Assembly: GCA_035689345.1 (NCBI GenBank) | Contig: DASSLR010000097.1 | Span: 1 to 64,000, forward strand | Length of the DNA stretch: 64,000 bases | Origin: CF-118 sp035689345 | GTDB taxonomy: Bacteria; Chloroflexota; Dormibacteria; Dormibacterales; Dormibacteraceae | Reading direction: 5' to 3' | Part shown: positions 1-8,415 of the stretch, in pieces | Layout of the letters: each line of letters begins with the position of its first letter | Position numbering within the stretch: the first letter of the stretch is position 1 | Program-made: the position numbers and the translations under genes | Notes under the pieces: generated by a model | What the model was told of the DNA's origin: nothing | The model's database searches: none | Seen by the model: the letters and a program-made list of their open reading frames with translations, nothing else

Positions 1-1053
1 AGGGTGGTGTTCGAACGCTCCGTCGCCGGCCTCCCGGCACGACCGGGCCACGTCCAGCAGCTTCAGAATTCCGTCGGGGTCATCTCCGGTCGCGGCCTTG
101 ACGTCGGCCAGGAGCACGTAAGCCTCTTCGTATCGCGGCCCGACGTCGATTGCCCGGAGGGCGGCCAGCCGGGCGCTCTCGAAATCGCGATCCTCGAGCC
201 AGATCCGTGCCAGGTCTATCCATCCGGCCCACTTGGCCTGCGGCGGCAGGCCTGGATTCTTGGCCAGGTATTCGCGCAGGATCCAGCGCACCGACTCCTG
301 GCGACGGCCGAGTCCAGTGAGCGTTCGGCCCATCAGCCACTGGGCTCGGGCCATCGCCTCAGGCCCGGCGCCCGCACGTTTCAGCTGGCGCAACCAGGCT
401 CGGAGCATGGCCACGTTCCGCTCCAGGGACGTCCGCTCCACTCCGTGGTGCTGAACGGCCAGGTCCCCAACGCGGACGGCGAGAATCGACCCGGGATCGC
501 TGGTGGGCGCGGCGACCTCGTGGACAGGGTGCCGCCAGCGCCAACCTGCCGCCAGCCTCAGCATTCGGTCGGCAAGCATCACGGTCACCGGGATGCCGAC
601 GGCGTCCACCTGGTAGATGTAATCGAGCTGGAAGACGTCGGCCCTGGGGACGTCGCTGACGGCCTGGCGCAGCTTGCGTCCGACCGAGGCAGCCGGGGCC
701 GGCTCTCTGCCGGTCGTGGTCAGGTCGACCATCGTGTCGTCGCTGTCGAGCCATATGCAGTGCGTCGTCGTGACGTGAGAGAACGACGCATTTCGTGCCG
801 CCGCGAAACCCCAGTCGTCCGAGTCGTAGCCGTTGGGACGCGGCCTCCAACGGAACCGATGCAGCTCAAACGGCGGACCAAGTCGGGCCACGTGACGCCT
901 GGTTCCGTCGCGTGAACCTGTATCCACGACGACCACCTGGTCGAGCTCTGTCAGCTGTTCCAGCAACGGCGCGAGCGTCTCGAGGTTGTCGCGGGTGATG
1001 ATCGCGGCTCCGATCGATACGGCTGAAGGGCCACCCGAACCAGTCATGGCCAT
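1..1053 (-). CDS. Glycosyltransferase family 2, C-terminus cut by window edge
   Basis: The gene enters from the left edge. 351 codons are open from ATG 1053 and the C-terminus is missing. The N-terminal GT-A fold shows the strand IGAAIITRDN (about residue 14), the sugar-nucleotide motif DTGSRDGT (44-51) and the metal-binding LDSDD (102-106). A later WRHPVHEV segment fits the acceptor-side motif of TPR-bearing GT2 enzymes. From about residue 215 the chain becomes helical and repeat-like, resembling tetratricopeptide repeats. It probably transfers a sugar in the cytoplasm during polysaccharide assembly; donor and acceptor are unknown. It diverges from the GT4 gene at 1083. GTG 1065 and ATG 1047 are alternative starts, and none has a good ribosome binding site. 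Confidence 0.85.
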   Translation of the reverse strand, partial: MAMTGSGGPSAVSIGAAIITRDNLETLAPLLEQLTELDQVVVVDTGSRDGTRRHVARLGPPFELHRFRWRPRPNGYDSDDWGFAAARNASFSHVTTTHCIWLDSDDTMVDLTTTGREPAPAASVGRKLRQAVSDVPRADVFQLDYIYQVDAVGIPVTVMLADRMLRLAAGWRWRHPVHEVAAPTSDPGSILAVRVGDLAVQHHGVERTSLERNVAMLRAWLRQLKRAGAGPEAMARAQWLMGRTLTGLGRRQESVRWILREYLAKNPGLPPQAKWAGWIDLARIWLEDRDFESARLAALRAIDVGPRYEEAYVLLADVKAATGDDPDGILKLLDVARSCREAGDGAFEHHP

Positions 1054-1068
1054 GCTGAGCGACACGCT

Positions 1069-1078
1069 AGCCTAACCT
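1069..1078. promoter_or_regulatory. Overlapping divergent -10 boxes
   Basis: AGCCTAACCT reads TAACCT on the plus strand (1073-1078) and TAGGCT on the minus strand (1074-1069); the two share the TA at 1073-1074. The plus box is 4 bases from GTG 1083; an alternative TAGCCT (1068-1073) is 9 bases away. The minus box is 15 bases from ATG 1053. There is no clear -35 on either side. Confidence 0.45.
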
Positions 1079-1082
1079 CTTC

Positions 1083-2168
1083 GTGGACATCGCCTTCATC
1101 GGCACGCGCGGAGTGCCGGCCAGCTATAGCGGCTTCGAGACGTGCGTCGAACAGGTCGGGAGGCGGTTGGTCGAGGCGGGCCACGGCGTCACGGTCTTCT
1201 GCCGCAGCGGGCACTACCGCACGCATCCGCGCGAATACCTCGGCATGAAGCTCGAATATCTGCCCGCGATCCCGCAGAAGCACCTGGAGACGCTGAGCCA
1301 CACCGCGCTGACCGCGCCACGCGTGCCGGCCACGACCGCGATCGTCTGTATGGGCGTCGGCAACGCACCGGTCGTCCGCCTGCTCGAGCTGCGGGGACGC
1401 CGCACGGTCTTCAACGTCGACGGCGCGGACTGGCAGCGAGAAAAATGGGGCCGGTTCGCCAGCTGGTACCTGCAGAGATGCGAGCGGCTTGCCGCAGGCG
1501 GACGCAGCATCGTGCTCGCCGACGCCGGCGCGGTTCATCGCTATTACCTCGAGGTGTACGGCCGGGAAACCGAGGTGGTCCCGTACGGTGCCGACCCACC
1601 TGCGGATACCGGCACGGAGGCGATCCGCAAATGGTCGTTGACTCCGGGCTCCTACGCGCTTTTCGTGGGGCGCCTGGTGCCGGAGAACGCCGCGCATGAC
1701 TACCTCGAGGGCGTGCGCCTGTCGGGCATCCAGGCGCCGGCGGTCGTCGTGGGCGATGCCGCGTACGCGGACGGCTACAAGAGAACCCTCCGCGCGGGCG
1801 CACCCGACAACGCGGTCTTCACCGGCTACCAGTTCGGCGCTTCGTATCAGCAGCTCTCGAGCCACGCCGGCGTCTACGTGCTGGCCGCGACGGTGGGCGG
1901 TACCCACCCGGTGCTGGTCGAGCAGATGGCGGCGGGCAACGCCATCCTCGCCCGCGAGACCGAGAGCAACCGTGAGGTGCTGGGTGACGCGGGCGTCTAC
2001 TGGAGCACGCCGGCGGAGCTCGCCGCGCAGCTGAGGAAGCTGTGGCCCGACGTCGACGAGAGGCGGCGGCTGGGGGAGGCCGCGCGGCGCCGGGCGGCGG
2101 AGCGCTACAGCTGGGAGGCCGTCACGAAGCGGTACCTGGAGCTGTGCGCAAAGTCCCTGGCCGGCTAG
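1083..2168 (+). CDS. GT4 glycosyltransferase with DUF1972-like N-terminus
   Basis: A 361-residue GT-B fold enzyme. The N-terminal segment IAFIGTRGVPASYSGFET is typical of the DUF1972 group of GT4 enzymes, often annotated as rhamnosyl- or galactosyltransferases of exopolysaccharide loci. The C-terminal GT4 donor domain carries GGTHPVLVEQMAAGN, where the Glu contacts the nucleotide sugar. It probably acts at the cytoplasmic membrane face on an undecaprenyl-linked acceptor; the sugar cannot be told from sequence. GTG 1083 starts right after a -10-like box, so the mRNA may be leaderless. The 3' end overlaps the convergent polymerase gene by 47 bases (2122-2168). Confidence 0.85.
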   Translation: MDIAFIGTRGVPASYSGFETCVEQVGRRLVEAGHGVTVFCRSGHYRTHPREYLGMKLEYLPAIPQKHLETLSHTALTAPRVPATTAIVCMGVGNAPVVRLLELRGRRTVFNVDGADWQREKWGRFASWYLQRCERLAAGGRSIVLADAGAVHRYYLEVYGRETEVVPYGADPPADTGTEAIRKWSLTPGSYALFVGRLVPENAAHDYLEGVRLSGIQAPAVVVGDAAYADGYKRTLRAGAPDNAVFTGYQFGASYQQLSSHAGVYVLAATVGGTHPVLVEQMAAGNAILARETESNREVLGDAGVYWSTPAELAAQLRKLWPDVDERRRLGEAARRRAAERYSWEAVTKRYLELCAKSLAG

Positions 2169-3549
2169 AACCGCGGTCACCGGCGGCATCGACCGCCGCC
2201 AGCAACAGCCCGATCAACACCCAGGTGACCATCAGCTCCAGCGTCTCGGTCGCCTGGTTGGTGATTGCGATCACGAGGCATGCCGCGCCGAGGCCGAGGA
2301 CCGTCGGCTCGGAGCGATGCCTCCACACGCCGAGCACCACGAAGACCACGAAAGCTCCGAGCGCGAGAACTCCGAGCACGCCGGTGTCGTGCGCGATGAA
2401 GAGGGGCAGGTTGCCAAGGTGCTCGGGCGAGCCTGCGAGCGTGTGCAGCTGGCCGTAGCTGTCGATGCCGCGCCCGAAGAGGGGGGAGGGCTTGAGGTCG
2501 GAGAGCGCAGGACCGAACTGCGCAAGCCGCCCCAGGAGGTCGGCCGCATTGCCAACCGAGCGGCCGATACCGCCCTGGCTGTACGCACCGAACGCATCCA
2601 CCAGGAGGATGCCGAGGACCAGCACGAAACCACCGACGCCACCGGCAGCGAGCGTGCGCAGGTCGAGATGGCGCCGCGCCACCGGTAGGACGCTCAGCAG
2701 CACGACGACGACGACTGCGATCCACGCCGCGCGCGCGAAGCTGGCCGCCCACGCGCCGAGGCAGACGGACGTGCCGATCCAGGACCGCTGGAAATAGCGC
2801 GGACCCAGATAGATCCAGGCGACCGCGCCGGCGCCCATGAAGGCGCCCAGCACGTTGGGCTCCCAGAGCGTGCCGTACGCGTCCAGGTGCGCGGTGGCGG
2901 GGTTGAGGCCCATGGAGATCGTCGGCCCGACCACGTGAAGCATGTAGGCGAGGTAGGCGTAGGCACCCTCGAAGGCAAAGGCCAGGAGCGTCCAGCTCAT
3001 GACCTGGTCGAGGTCCCCGCGCGTGCCCGTCAACCGCCGCGGCAGGAACAGCGCGAGGGACGACACGAGCAGCAACCCGAGGATCTTCAAGCTGTCGCTG
3101 CGGTTTGGAGATTCGACGATGCTGCTCACGAGCGCGACAGCGAACCAGGCGAGCAGCGCGGCTTCGGCACGGTTCGGACGGATCATCAGGCTCCGGCCAG
3201 ACCGAAGCCGCGGCGCGACGAAGCCCAGCAGCGCAAGCCCCGCCGCGACCTGCTCGGGCCGGATGTTGAGCCTGCCCACGGCGAAGGTGTCCCGATCGAT
3301 CAGGCAGGTGACGACCAGCAGGACGTTCAAGCCGACCTGCCATCCCAGGACCCGCACGAACACTGCGCCGGCGGCGGTTACGAGCAGGGCCATCACCAGC
3401 GCCGCACCTGGCGGGTGCAGGTGCGCCAGCTCGCCGGTCGCGGCACCCAGCGCTACGCCGGTGGACGCCAGCGCCATCACCGTCCGCGGCGCAGGCGGTC
3501 GCCAGCCTGGACTGGCGTGTAAGTCGATCTCGGACGCGGCCTGGCTCAC
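2122..3549 (-). CDS. wzy: Wzy/WaaL-like O-antigen polymerase or ligase
   Basis: A 475-residue polytopic membrane protein with about 10-12 hydrophobic segments and a long periplasmic loop between FARAAWIAVVVVV and the last helices, the layout of the Wzy_C family (PF04932). It is expected to polymerise undecaprenyl-PP-linked repeat units or ligate glycan. GTG 3549 is chosen because it gives a 4-base GTGA overlap with the flippase stop; an in-frame open stretch extends further upstream but only shadows the flippase gene. It is the last gene of the long minus-strand sugar operon. A second family member lies at 18965, so which one is the polymerase is unclear. Confidence 0.8.
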   Translation of the reverse strand: MSQAASEIDLHASPGWRPPAPRTVMALASTGVALGAATGELAHLHPPGAALVMALLVTAAGAVFVRVLGWQVGLNVLLVVTCLIDRDTFAVGRLNIRPEQVAAGLALLGFVAPRLRSGRSLMIRPNRAEAALLAWFAVALVSSIVESPNRSDSLKILGLLLVSSLALFLPRRLTGTRGDLDQVMSWTLLAFAFEGAYAYLAYMLHVVGPTISMGLNPATAHLDAYGTLWEPNVLGAFMGAGAVAWIYLGPRYFQRSWIGTSVCLGAWAASFARAAWIAVVVVVLLSVLPVARRHLDLRTLAAGGVGGFVLVLGILLVDAFGAYSQGGIGRSVGNAADLLGRLAQFGPALSDLKPSPLFGRGIDSYGQLHTLAGSPEHLGNLPLFIAHDTGVLGVLALGAFVVFVVLGVWRHRSEPTVLGLGAACLVIAITNQATETLELMVTWVLIGLLLAAVDAAGDRGSSRPGTLRTAPGTAS

Positions 3550-5072
3550 ATCACGTTTGCCTTGCGCGTCAGGAGCGAGCCGCGCATCCGCTGCAGCGTC
3601 TCTCGCAGGTCGGAGCCGATCATCAGATAGGCCCCCAGCGCAAAGCCGATCGAGCCGAGCAGGTAGGCCACCGCCAGCACCGGCAACGTGAACATGCCCG
3701 TTGCGGTCACCGCGAGCCACGCGATCCCGTACGTGGAGCCGGCCAGCCCGAGGACCTTGAGCACCTGCACGAACCAGGGCCACGGCGGCAGATCGAGACA
3801 CTCTCTGGCGATGCGCGGAACCATGTACGCATACATGAACAGGTGATAGAAGACCCACGAGAACGCAGCCCCCGGAAGACCGTAGACCGCGATCAGGGCT
3901 GCGGTGACGGGCAGCACGACGAAGAGCGCGTAGACGTTGGTGCGCGCGGCGATCTGAGGTCTGCCCATCGCGATCGACATCATGTATGGCATGTTCAGAG
4001 TGCCGTTCATCCAGGAGCCCAGCGCAAGGAACGCAGTGGGCAAAAGCAGCCGGCCCGCGACGGACTCGTTGAAGACGAACGTGTACACGGGCAGCGCCGC
4101 GAAGCAGATCCCGGCGAAGAGCGGCAGCACGCCGAAGCAAACGAGGTCCTGCAGCTTCCGGTACTGCTGCATCAGCCCGTAGCGGTCACCGGAGGCATGC
4201 AGAGCCGAGAACGACGGAAAGGCCGCCTGGGCCGCGGCGGTCGTCACGAAGGAGCCGCGATTCACCGTGTTCGACGCGAAGCTGTAGAAACCGAACTGAG
4301 CGATTGGCACGAGCTTGCTCACGATCACCTGCGCCGCCTGGATGTGCACCAGGGAGAGGATCGAGATCACCATCATGCCGCCCGTGAATCCAAGGTTGCG
4401 GCGAACGACCTCGCGGGAGAACGAGGGCGCCAGCGTCCGCCACCCCACCTGCCGCGCCGCCATCAGCACGTAAGCGGCGACGCTCAAGAGCGCGCTGACC
4501 GAGATCCAGACCGCAACCGCGTACGCCTGGCCTCCTGACACCAGCACCGCCAGGATTCCTCCCTGCTGCACTGCGGTCGCGATCACGTCGATGGAGTTGT
4601 TGATGTGCATCAGCTGGCGGCCACGGAAGATGCTCGTGTACAGGGCTTTCGGCAGCACCACGAGGGACGTGGCGCTCATGATGCGCAGCATCGTCGCGGC
4701 CGTGTTCGGATCCAGGCTGGTGAGGTTGACCCAGTGGGTGACCAGGAACGGGGCCACGAGCCAGATCAGCACCACGAGCAGCACCCCGGCGCCCCAGTAC
4801 AGGGTGGACGCGGTACCGATCACCGAACGCACGTAACCCGGCTCGGTGTCCAGGTGGCTCGATACTTCGCGCACGATGGTCGCCGAAACGCCAAGCTCCA
4901 GCGCGCTTGTCACGAGCTGCGTCAGGACGATGTTGAAGAAGATGATCCCGAAGACGTCGTCCCCGAGGTGGCGAAATATGAAGCGCACCGCGATCACGCT
5001 GAGGACGAGAACAAGGCCCTGACCCGTGACGTTGGCGATCAGGTTCCGGGTCAGGCGGGTCACGGCGTGCAC
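3546..5072 (-). CDS. wzx: Polysaccharide flippase, Wzx/MATE-like
   Basis: A 508-residue protein made almost entirely of membrane helices (about 12-14), with the N-terminal pattern NLIANVTGQGLVLVLSVIAV of the polysaccharide biosynthesis (PST/MVF) transporters. It should flip the finished undecaprenyl-PP-oligosaccharide across the cytoplasmic membrane. It starts with GTG 5072, four bases after the stop of the CmcI-like gene, and its own stop overlaps the next gene as GTGA. It is the only flippase-like gene in the window, although two polymerase or ligase candidates are present. Confidence 0.88.
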   Translation of the reverse strand: MHAVTRLTRNLIANVTGQGLVLVLSVIAVRFIFRHLGDDVFGIIFFNIVLTQLVTSALELGVSATIVREVSSHLDTEPGYVRSVIGTASTLYWGAGVLLVVLIWLVAPFLVTHWVNLTSLDPNTAATMLRIMSATSLVVLPKALYTSIFRGRQLMHINNSIDVIATAVQQGGILAVLVSGGQAYAVAVWISVSALLSVAAYVLMAARQVGWRTLAPSFSREVVRRNLGFTGGMMVISILSLVHIQAAQVIVSKLVPIAQFGFYSFASNTVNRGSFVTTAAAQAAFPSFSALHASGDRYGLMQQYRKLQDLVCFGVLPLFAGICFAALPVYTFVFNESVAGRLLLPTAFLALGSWMNGTLNMPYMMSIAMGRPQIAARTNVYALFVVLPVTAALIAVYGLPGAAFSWVFYHLFMYAYMVPRIARECLDLPPWPWFVQVLKVLGLAGSTYGIAWLAVTATGMFTLPVLAVAYLLGSIGFALGAYLMIGSDLRETLQRMRGSLLTRKANVM

Positions 5073-5076
5073 ACCG

Positions 5077-5847
5077 CTAGCGGCCGGAAGTCTTCACCCG
5101 CTTCAAGAAGCCGCCCGGGCAGTAGGTGACCTTGAGCCGGTTGTAGTAGGGATCGGTCTGGAAGTCGTCGTTGGCGTCGAGGAATGCCTGCACCGCATGC
5201 CACGGATTGTCTTTTGCCCACGTGGGTGACCCGCCAGGTGCATCGGTCAGGACCTGCATCACGCCGTCGAATACGACCAGGTAGCTGTCCGGCGTGACGA
5301 GCGGCGAGTACATCTCGAGCTCTTTGGCCACATGGGCGGCCGTGTGGTTCGAGTCCAGGGTCACGAGCACTCGGTCGTCGGGGCGCAGATGATTGCGGAC
5401 CTCGGCGAGCGTGGCGGCGTCGACGGAGCTGCCTTCGATGAGGGTGAAACGTCTGCTCAGCGGATGGCTCTGCAGGGCGAGCCTGTTGTACTTGCGAATC
5501 TCGACGTCGATCCCGATGACGTGGCCCTTGCCGAGCAGCTCGAGGATCGAGGCATAGAGCACGACCGCTCCTCCGTGCGCCACGCCGCACTCGATGACCA
5601 CGTCGGGCCGCACCTTCCAGAGAAGCTCCTGCATCATCACGATGTCTTCCGGCGTCTGGATGATCGGGATTCCGAGCCAGGTGGGCTCATAGCTGACCTT
5701 CTGCTGCCAGCCAGACCGTGTGAACAGGTTCGACAACACCCTGAAGCCGTCCGGCGAATAGATGTCGATCTCTTCGGATCCTTCCGGCAGGTCGACCCTG
5801 ATCGTGGAGCCAGGCTGGCGGTCGAAGAGCTCCGGCGGCTGCCTCAC
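5077..5847 (-). CDS. CmcI-family sugar O-methyltransferase or hydroxylase-like protein
   Basis: 256 residues from GTG 5847, a start set by a 4-base GTGA overlap with the epimerase. The core shows VVIECGVAHGGAVVLYASIL (a Rossmann SAM-binding loop), then GHVIGIDVEIR and a later VLVTLDSNHTAAHV, the hallmarks of the CmcI / rhamnosyl O-methyltransferase family (PF04989). These enzymes are SAM-dependent in known cases. In this operon the likely job is O-methylation of a deoxysugar residue, which would make the glycan end or side chain less polar. The exact position modified is unknown. Confidence 0.8.
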   Translation of the reverse strand: MRQPPELFDRQPGSTIRVDLPEGSEEIDIYSPDGFRVLSNLFTRSGWQQKVSYEPTWLGIPIIQTPEDIVMMQELLWKVRPDVVIECGVAHGGAVVLYASILELLGKGHVIGIDVEIRKYNRLALQSHPLSRRFTLIEGSSVDAATLAEVRNHLRPDDRVLVTLDSNHTAAHVAKELEMYSPLVTPDSYLVVFDGVMQVLTDAPGGSPTWAKDNPWHAVQAFLDANDDFQTDPYYNRLKVTYCPGGFLKRVKTSGR

Positions 5848-6755
5848 TGCCGGCTCTTCCACCACGCGATGGTCTGCGCAAGGCCGTCTCGCAGCGTGTA
5901 GCGGGGCGACCAGTGAGCCTCGGTCCGCAGCCGGGTGCTGTCTCCGCAGATGTACGCGGGATCCCAATCGCGGGGAGGGAATGCACCCAGGCGAATCAGC
6001 TCCGGTCGACCCAGGAGCTCGCCCAGGGTCTGCATGAGCCCGGCTATGGTAACAGCCTCACCTGAGCTCACATTGAACGCACCGTTCAGGCGAAGCCGGC
6101 TCAACGCGCAAAGTCCTGCCGCAACGTCCTCGACGTGCAGGTAGTCACGTACCTGGTCGCCGGCGGTGGTGCGGAACTCGGCGCCGCTGCCCAGGGCCTT
6201 GATCGCCTGGGGCATCAGCCGGCGCTCGTCCTCGAACGGCCCGTACAGGTAGAAGAGCCGCGCCCAGGCGAAGCCCATGCCCAGCTGCGGCGCGCGCTGG
6301 GTCGCGATCAGCATGAATGCCAGCTTGGCGGCGGCGTACAGGGTGAACGGCCTGGTCGGCGAGGTTTCTCGAAGCGGCGCACCCTGCATGTCGTATTCGA
6401 AGCACGTGCCAACGCCGACCACGTGCCGGCAGCCGGCGGCGCCAAGGACCTCGAGCAGGGTGAGGCTCGACCGCAGCGAGTCGAGGTTGCGCGGCGACGG
6501 GAGGTACTTGCCAGGCTCCGCGTACCACGCGGCGTGGATGCACGCCTCCGGGCGGCACCGTCCGACCGCCGCTGCGATGCTGTCGGCATCGTCGAGGTCC
6601 GCCTCGACGATGTCGACCCTGGTTGCCAGTCCCTCCAGCCGGGCTTGGGGATGCCCGGGCCGCACCATGGCGGCCACCTCGACTTCAGAGGCAACCAGTT
6701 GACGCACGACCTGCGAGCCGACGAATCCGCCGGCACCGGTGACCAGGACGGTCAC
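5844..6755 (-). CDS. NAD(P)-dependent sugar epimerase/reductase, extended SDR
   Basis: 303 residues with the dinucleotide motif TGAGGFVG at the N-terminus and a YAAAK active-site pair in the middle, both standard for extended SDR enzymes. The GTCFEYDMQG segment fits nucleotide-sugar 4-ketoreductases. It begins with ATG 6755 in an ATGA overlap with the upstream cupin epimerase and ends in a GTGA overlap with the CmcI-like gene. By position it is the best candidate for the final 4-keto reduction of the CDP-6-deoxy-4-ketohexose made by RfbF and RfbG. An epimerase role is also possible. Confidence 0.82.
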   Translation of the reverse strand: MTVLVTGAGGFVGSQVVRQLVASEVEVAAMVRPGHPQARLEGLATRVDIVEADLDDADSIAAAVGRCRPEACIHAAWYAEPGKYLPSPRNLDSLRSSLTLLEVLGAAGCRHVVGVGTCFEYDMQGAPLRETSPTRPFTLYAAAKLAFMLIATQRAPQLGMGFAWARLFYLYGPFEDERRLMPQAIKALGSGAEFRTTAGDQVRDYLHVEDVAAGLCALSRLRLNGAFNVSSGEAVTIAGLMQTLGELLGRPELIRLGAFPPRDWDPAYICGDSTRLRTEAHWSPRYTLRDGLAQTIAWWKSRQ

Positions 6756-7204
6756 CGCTCTTTCACTGACCAGTCGTAGGGAATGTGGTTGTCGTGGGGA
6801 TCGATGCGGACCGAGTCGGCCTGCTCATGCGGTATGTCGATGAGGTCGGCGATGATCGCGGGCTCGGACCCGAGACCCTTGAACCCGTTCCAGAGATCCG
6901 GTGGAATGACCACGAGCGAGTAGTTGTCGGGACCCAGGAACAGCTCCATGAGCTCGCCCTTCGTCCGCGAGCCGTCGCGCTCGTCGTAGATAACGAGCTT
7001 CACTCGGCCATGGATGCACGCGTAATGCAGGGTCATGTTCCTGTGCCGGTGCCAACCCTTGACCACGCCGGGATAGACAGTCGAGAAGTAGATCTCACCG
7101 AACGCGGAGAAATGGGCATCGGTGCGCTTGAGCATGTGGTAGATCGTGCCGCGCTCATCCGGGATGCGTTTCAGGGGAATGACCTGTACGCCGTCGATGC
7201 TCAT
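6752..7204 (-). CDS. RmlC-like cupin, nucleotide-sugar 3,5-epimerase family
   Basis: 150 residues, close to the size of short dTDP-4-dehydrorhamnose 3,5-epimerase relatives. It keeps DERGTIYHML near the start, VVKGWHRHRNMTLHY with the His general base region, and VVIPPDLWNGFKGLG, the usual C-terminal cupin strand. In the CDP-sugar context here it should epimerise C3 and/or C5 of a 4-keto-6-deoxyhexose. Both ends use ATGA overlaps (7201-7204 and 6752-6755), so translation is probably coupled to its neighbours. Confidence 0.83.
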   Translation of the reverse strand: MSIDGVQVIPLKRIPDERGTIYHMLKRTDAHFSAFGEIYFSTVYPGVVKGWHRHRNMTLHYACIHGRVKLVIYDERDGSRTKGELMELFLGPDNYSLVVIPPDLWNGFKGLGSEPAIIADLIDIPHEQADSVRIDPHDNHIPYDWSVKER

Positions 7205-8415
7205 ACCACGGTCGGCTCGGGTACAGGGATGATGAACTTGCCACCACGCTCGCGATACGGAGCTTGCTGCTCCAGGATCTCATCGGCGAAGTTCCACGTC
7301 AGGAGCAGCACATGGTCCGGCCGTTCCTCGAGCAGCGCGGCCGGCGGCTTGATGGGCAGGTGCGTGCCCGGCGTGTACAGGCCCTGCTTCACCGTCGATC
7401 GGTCGGCGACGAAGTCGAGGGTCTCTCGTCCGACCTTGCAGTAGTTGAGCAATGTCGAACCCTTGGCCGAGGCGCCGTAGGCCGCGATGCTGTGACCCGC
7501 GGACTTGAGGTCGGCGAGCATCGCGACCAGGTCGGCCCTCAGGCTCCGCACCCTGTCCCCAAAGTCGCGATAGAACTTCGAGTCGGCGACACCCGCGGCT
7601 TGCTCCTGCTCGAGGAGGCGCAGCACGCGCTCCGAAGGCCGGCCGCGAAGGGCGGCGTGGACCTGCAGCGAGCCCCCATGGAGTGGAATCTCAAACACGT
7701 CGACGATCTCCATGCCGTGGCGTTTGAAGAGAGGAACCAGCGCGGTCAGCGAGTAGTAGCACAGGTGCTCGTGGTACACGGTGTCGAACTCGAGGCGCTC
7801 GATCATCGGCTTTACGTGCGGTACCTCGATGACCGCCACCCCGCCGTCCTGGAGCAGCTCTGCGATGCCTGCGACGAACCCGTTCAGGTCGGCGACGTGC
7901 GCGAGCACGTTGTTCGCGTGCATCACGTCGGCGCGACGCCCGCTCGCGCGCAGCTCGCGTGCGAGGTCGAGCCCGAAAAAGCTGGTGAGTGTCGGAATGC
8001 CCTTGTCCTGAGCGATGCGCGCGACGTTCTCCGCGGGCTCGATGCCCAGCACGGGAATGCCGGAGCGCATGTAGAACTGCAGCAGATAACCGTCGTTGCT
8101 CGCGACTTCGACCACGAGGCTCTGCGGTCCGAGCCCGCGTTCGCTTGTCAACCGCTCTGCCAACTCCCTCGAGTGGCTCACCATCGTGTCGCTGAAAGAA
8201 GACAGGTAGAGGTAGTGGCTGAAGAGCTGCTCCGGCGGCACCGTCTCGGTGATCTGCACAAGTCCGCAGGCCGTGCAGAAGACCAGGTCCAGGGGGAAGG
8301 TGGCTTCGGGCTGGTTCAGCTCAACTTCTTTGAGGAGCGCATTCGCAAGCGGCGTTCGGCCGAGCGAAAGGACGAGGTCGAGCTTGGTCGAGCCGCATGA
8401 GCGGCATGCACTCAC
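7201..8415 (-). CDS. Sugar C-methyltransferase, TylCIII/NovU type
   Basis: 404 residues with three parts: an N-terminal zinc-binding segment CRSCGSTKLDLV...FCTACG, a central SAM methyltransferase with VVEVASNDGYLLQFY and a YHEHLCYYSLTAL motif that is diagnostic of this family, and a C-terminal domain with IAAYGASAKGSTLLNYC. Known members put a methyl group on C3 of NDP-4-keto-6-deoxy sugars. Start GTG 8415 gives a GTGA overlap with the dehydratase; the longer in-frame extension only covers the neighbour. It implies a branched-chain sugar in the polymer. Confidence 0.9.
   Translation of the reverse strand: MSACRSCGSTKLDLVLSLGRTPLANALLKEVELNQPEATFPLDLVFCTACGLVQITETVPPEQLFSHYLYLSSFSDTMVSHSRELAERLTSERGLGPQSLVVEVASNDGYLLQFYMRSGIPVLGIEPAENVARIAQDKGIPTLTSFFGLDLARELRASGRRADVMHANNVLAHVADLNGFVAGIAELLQDGGVAVIEVPHVKPMIERLEFDTVYHEHLCYYSLTALVPLFKRHGMEIVDVFEIPLHGGSLQVHAALRGRPSERVLRLLEQEQAAGVADSKFYRDFGDRVRSLRADLVAMLADLKSAGHSIAAYGASAKGSTLLNYCKVGRETLDFVADRSTVKQGLYTPGTHLPIKPPAALLEERPDHVLLLTWNFADEILEQQAPYRERGGKFIIPVPEPTVV

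Noticed and set aside
4..915. 303-codon plus-strand open frame at the left edge
   Set aside because: It is the shadow of the GT2 gene on the minus strand; the minus frame has GT-A motifs and the plus frame has no recognisable fold.
3550..4140. N-terminal extension of the Wzy-like frame to 4140
   Set aside because: This part lies out of frame within the flippase gene; GTG 3549 with a GTGA overlap explains the junction.
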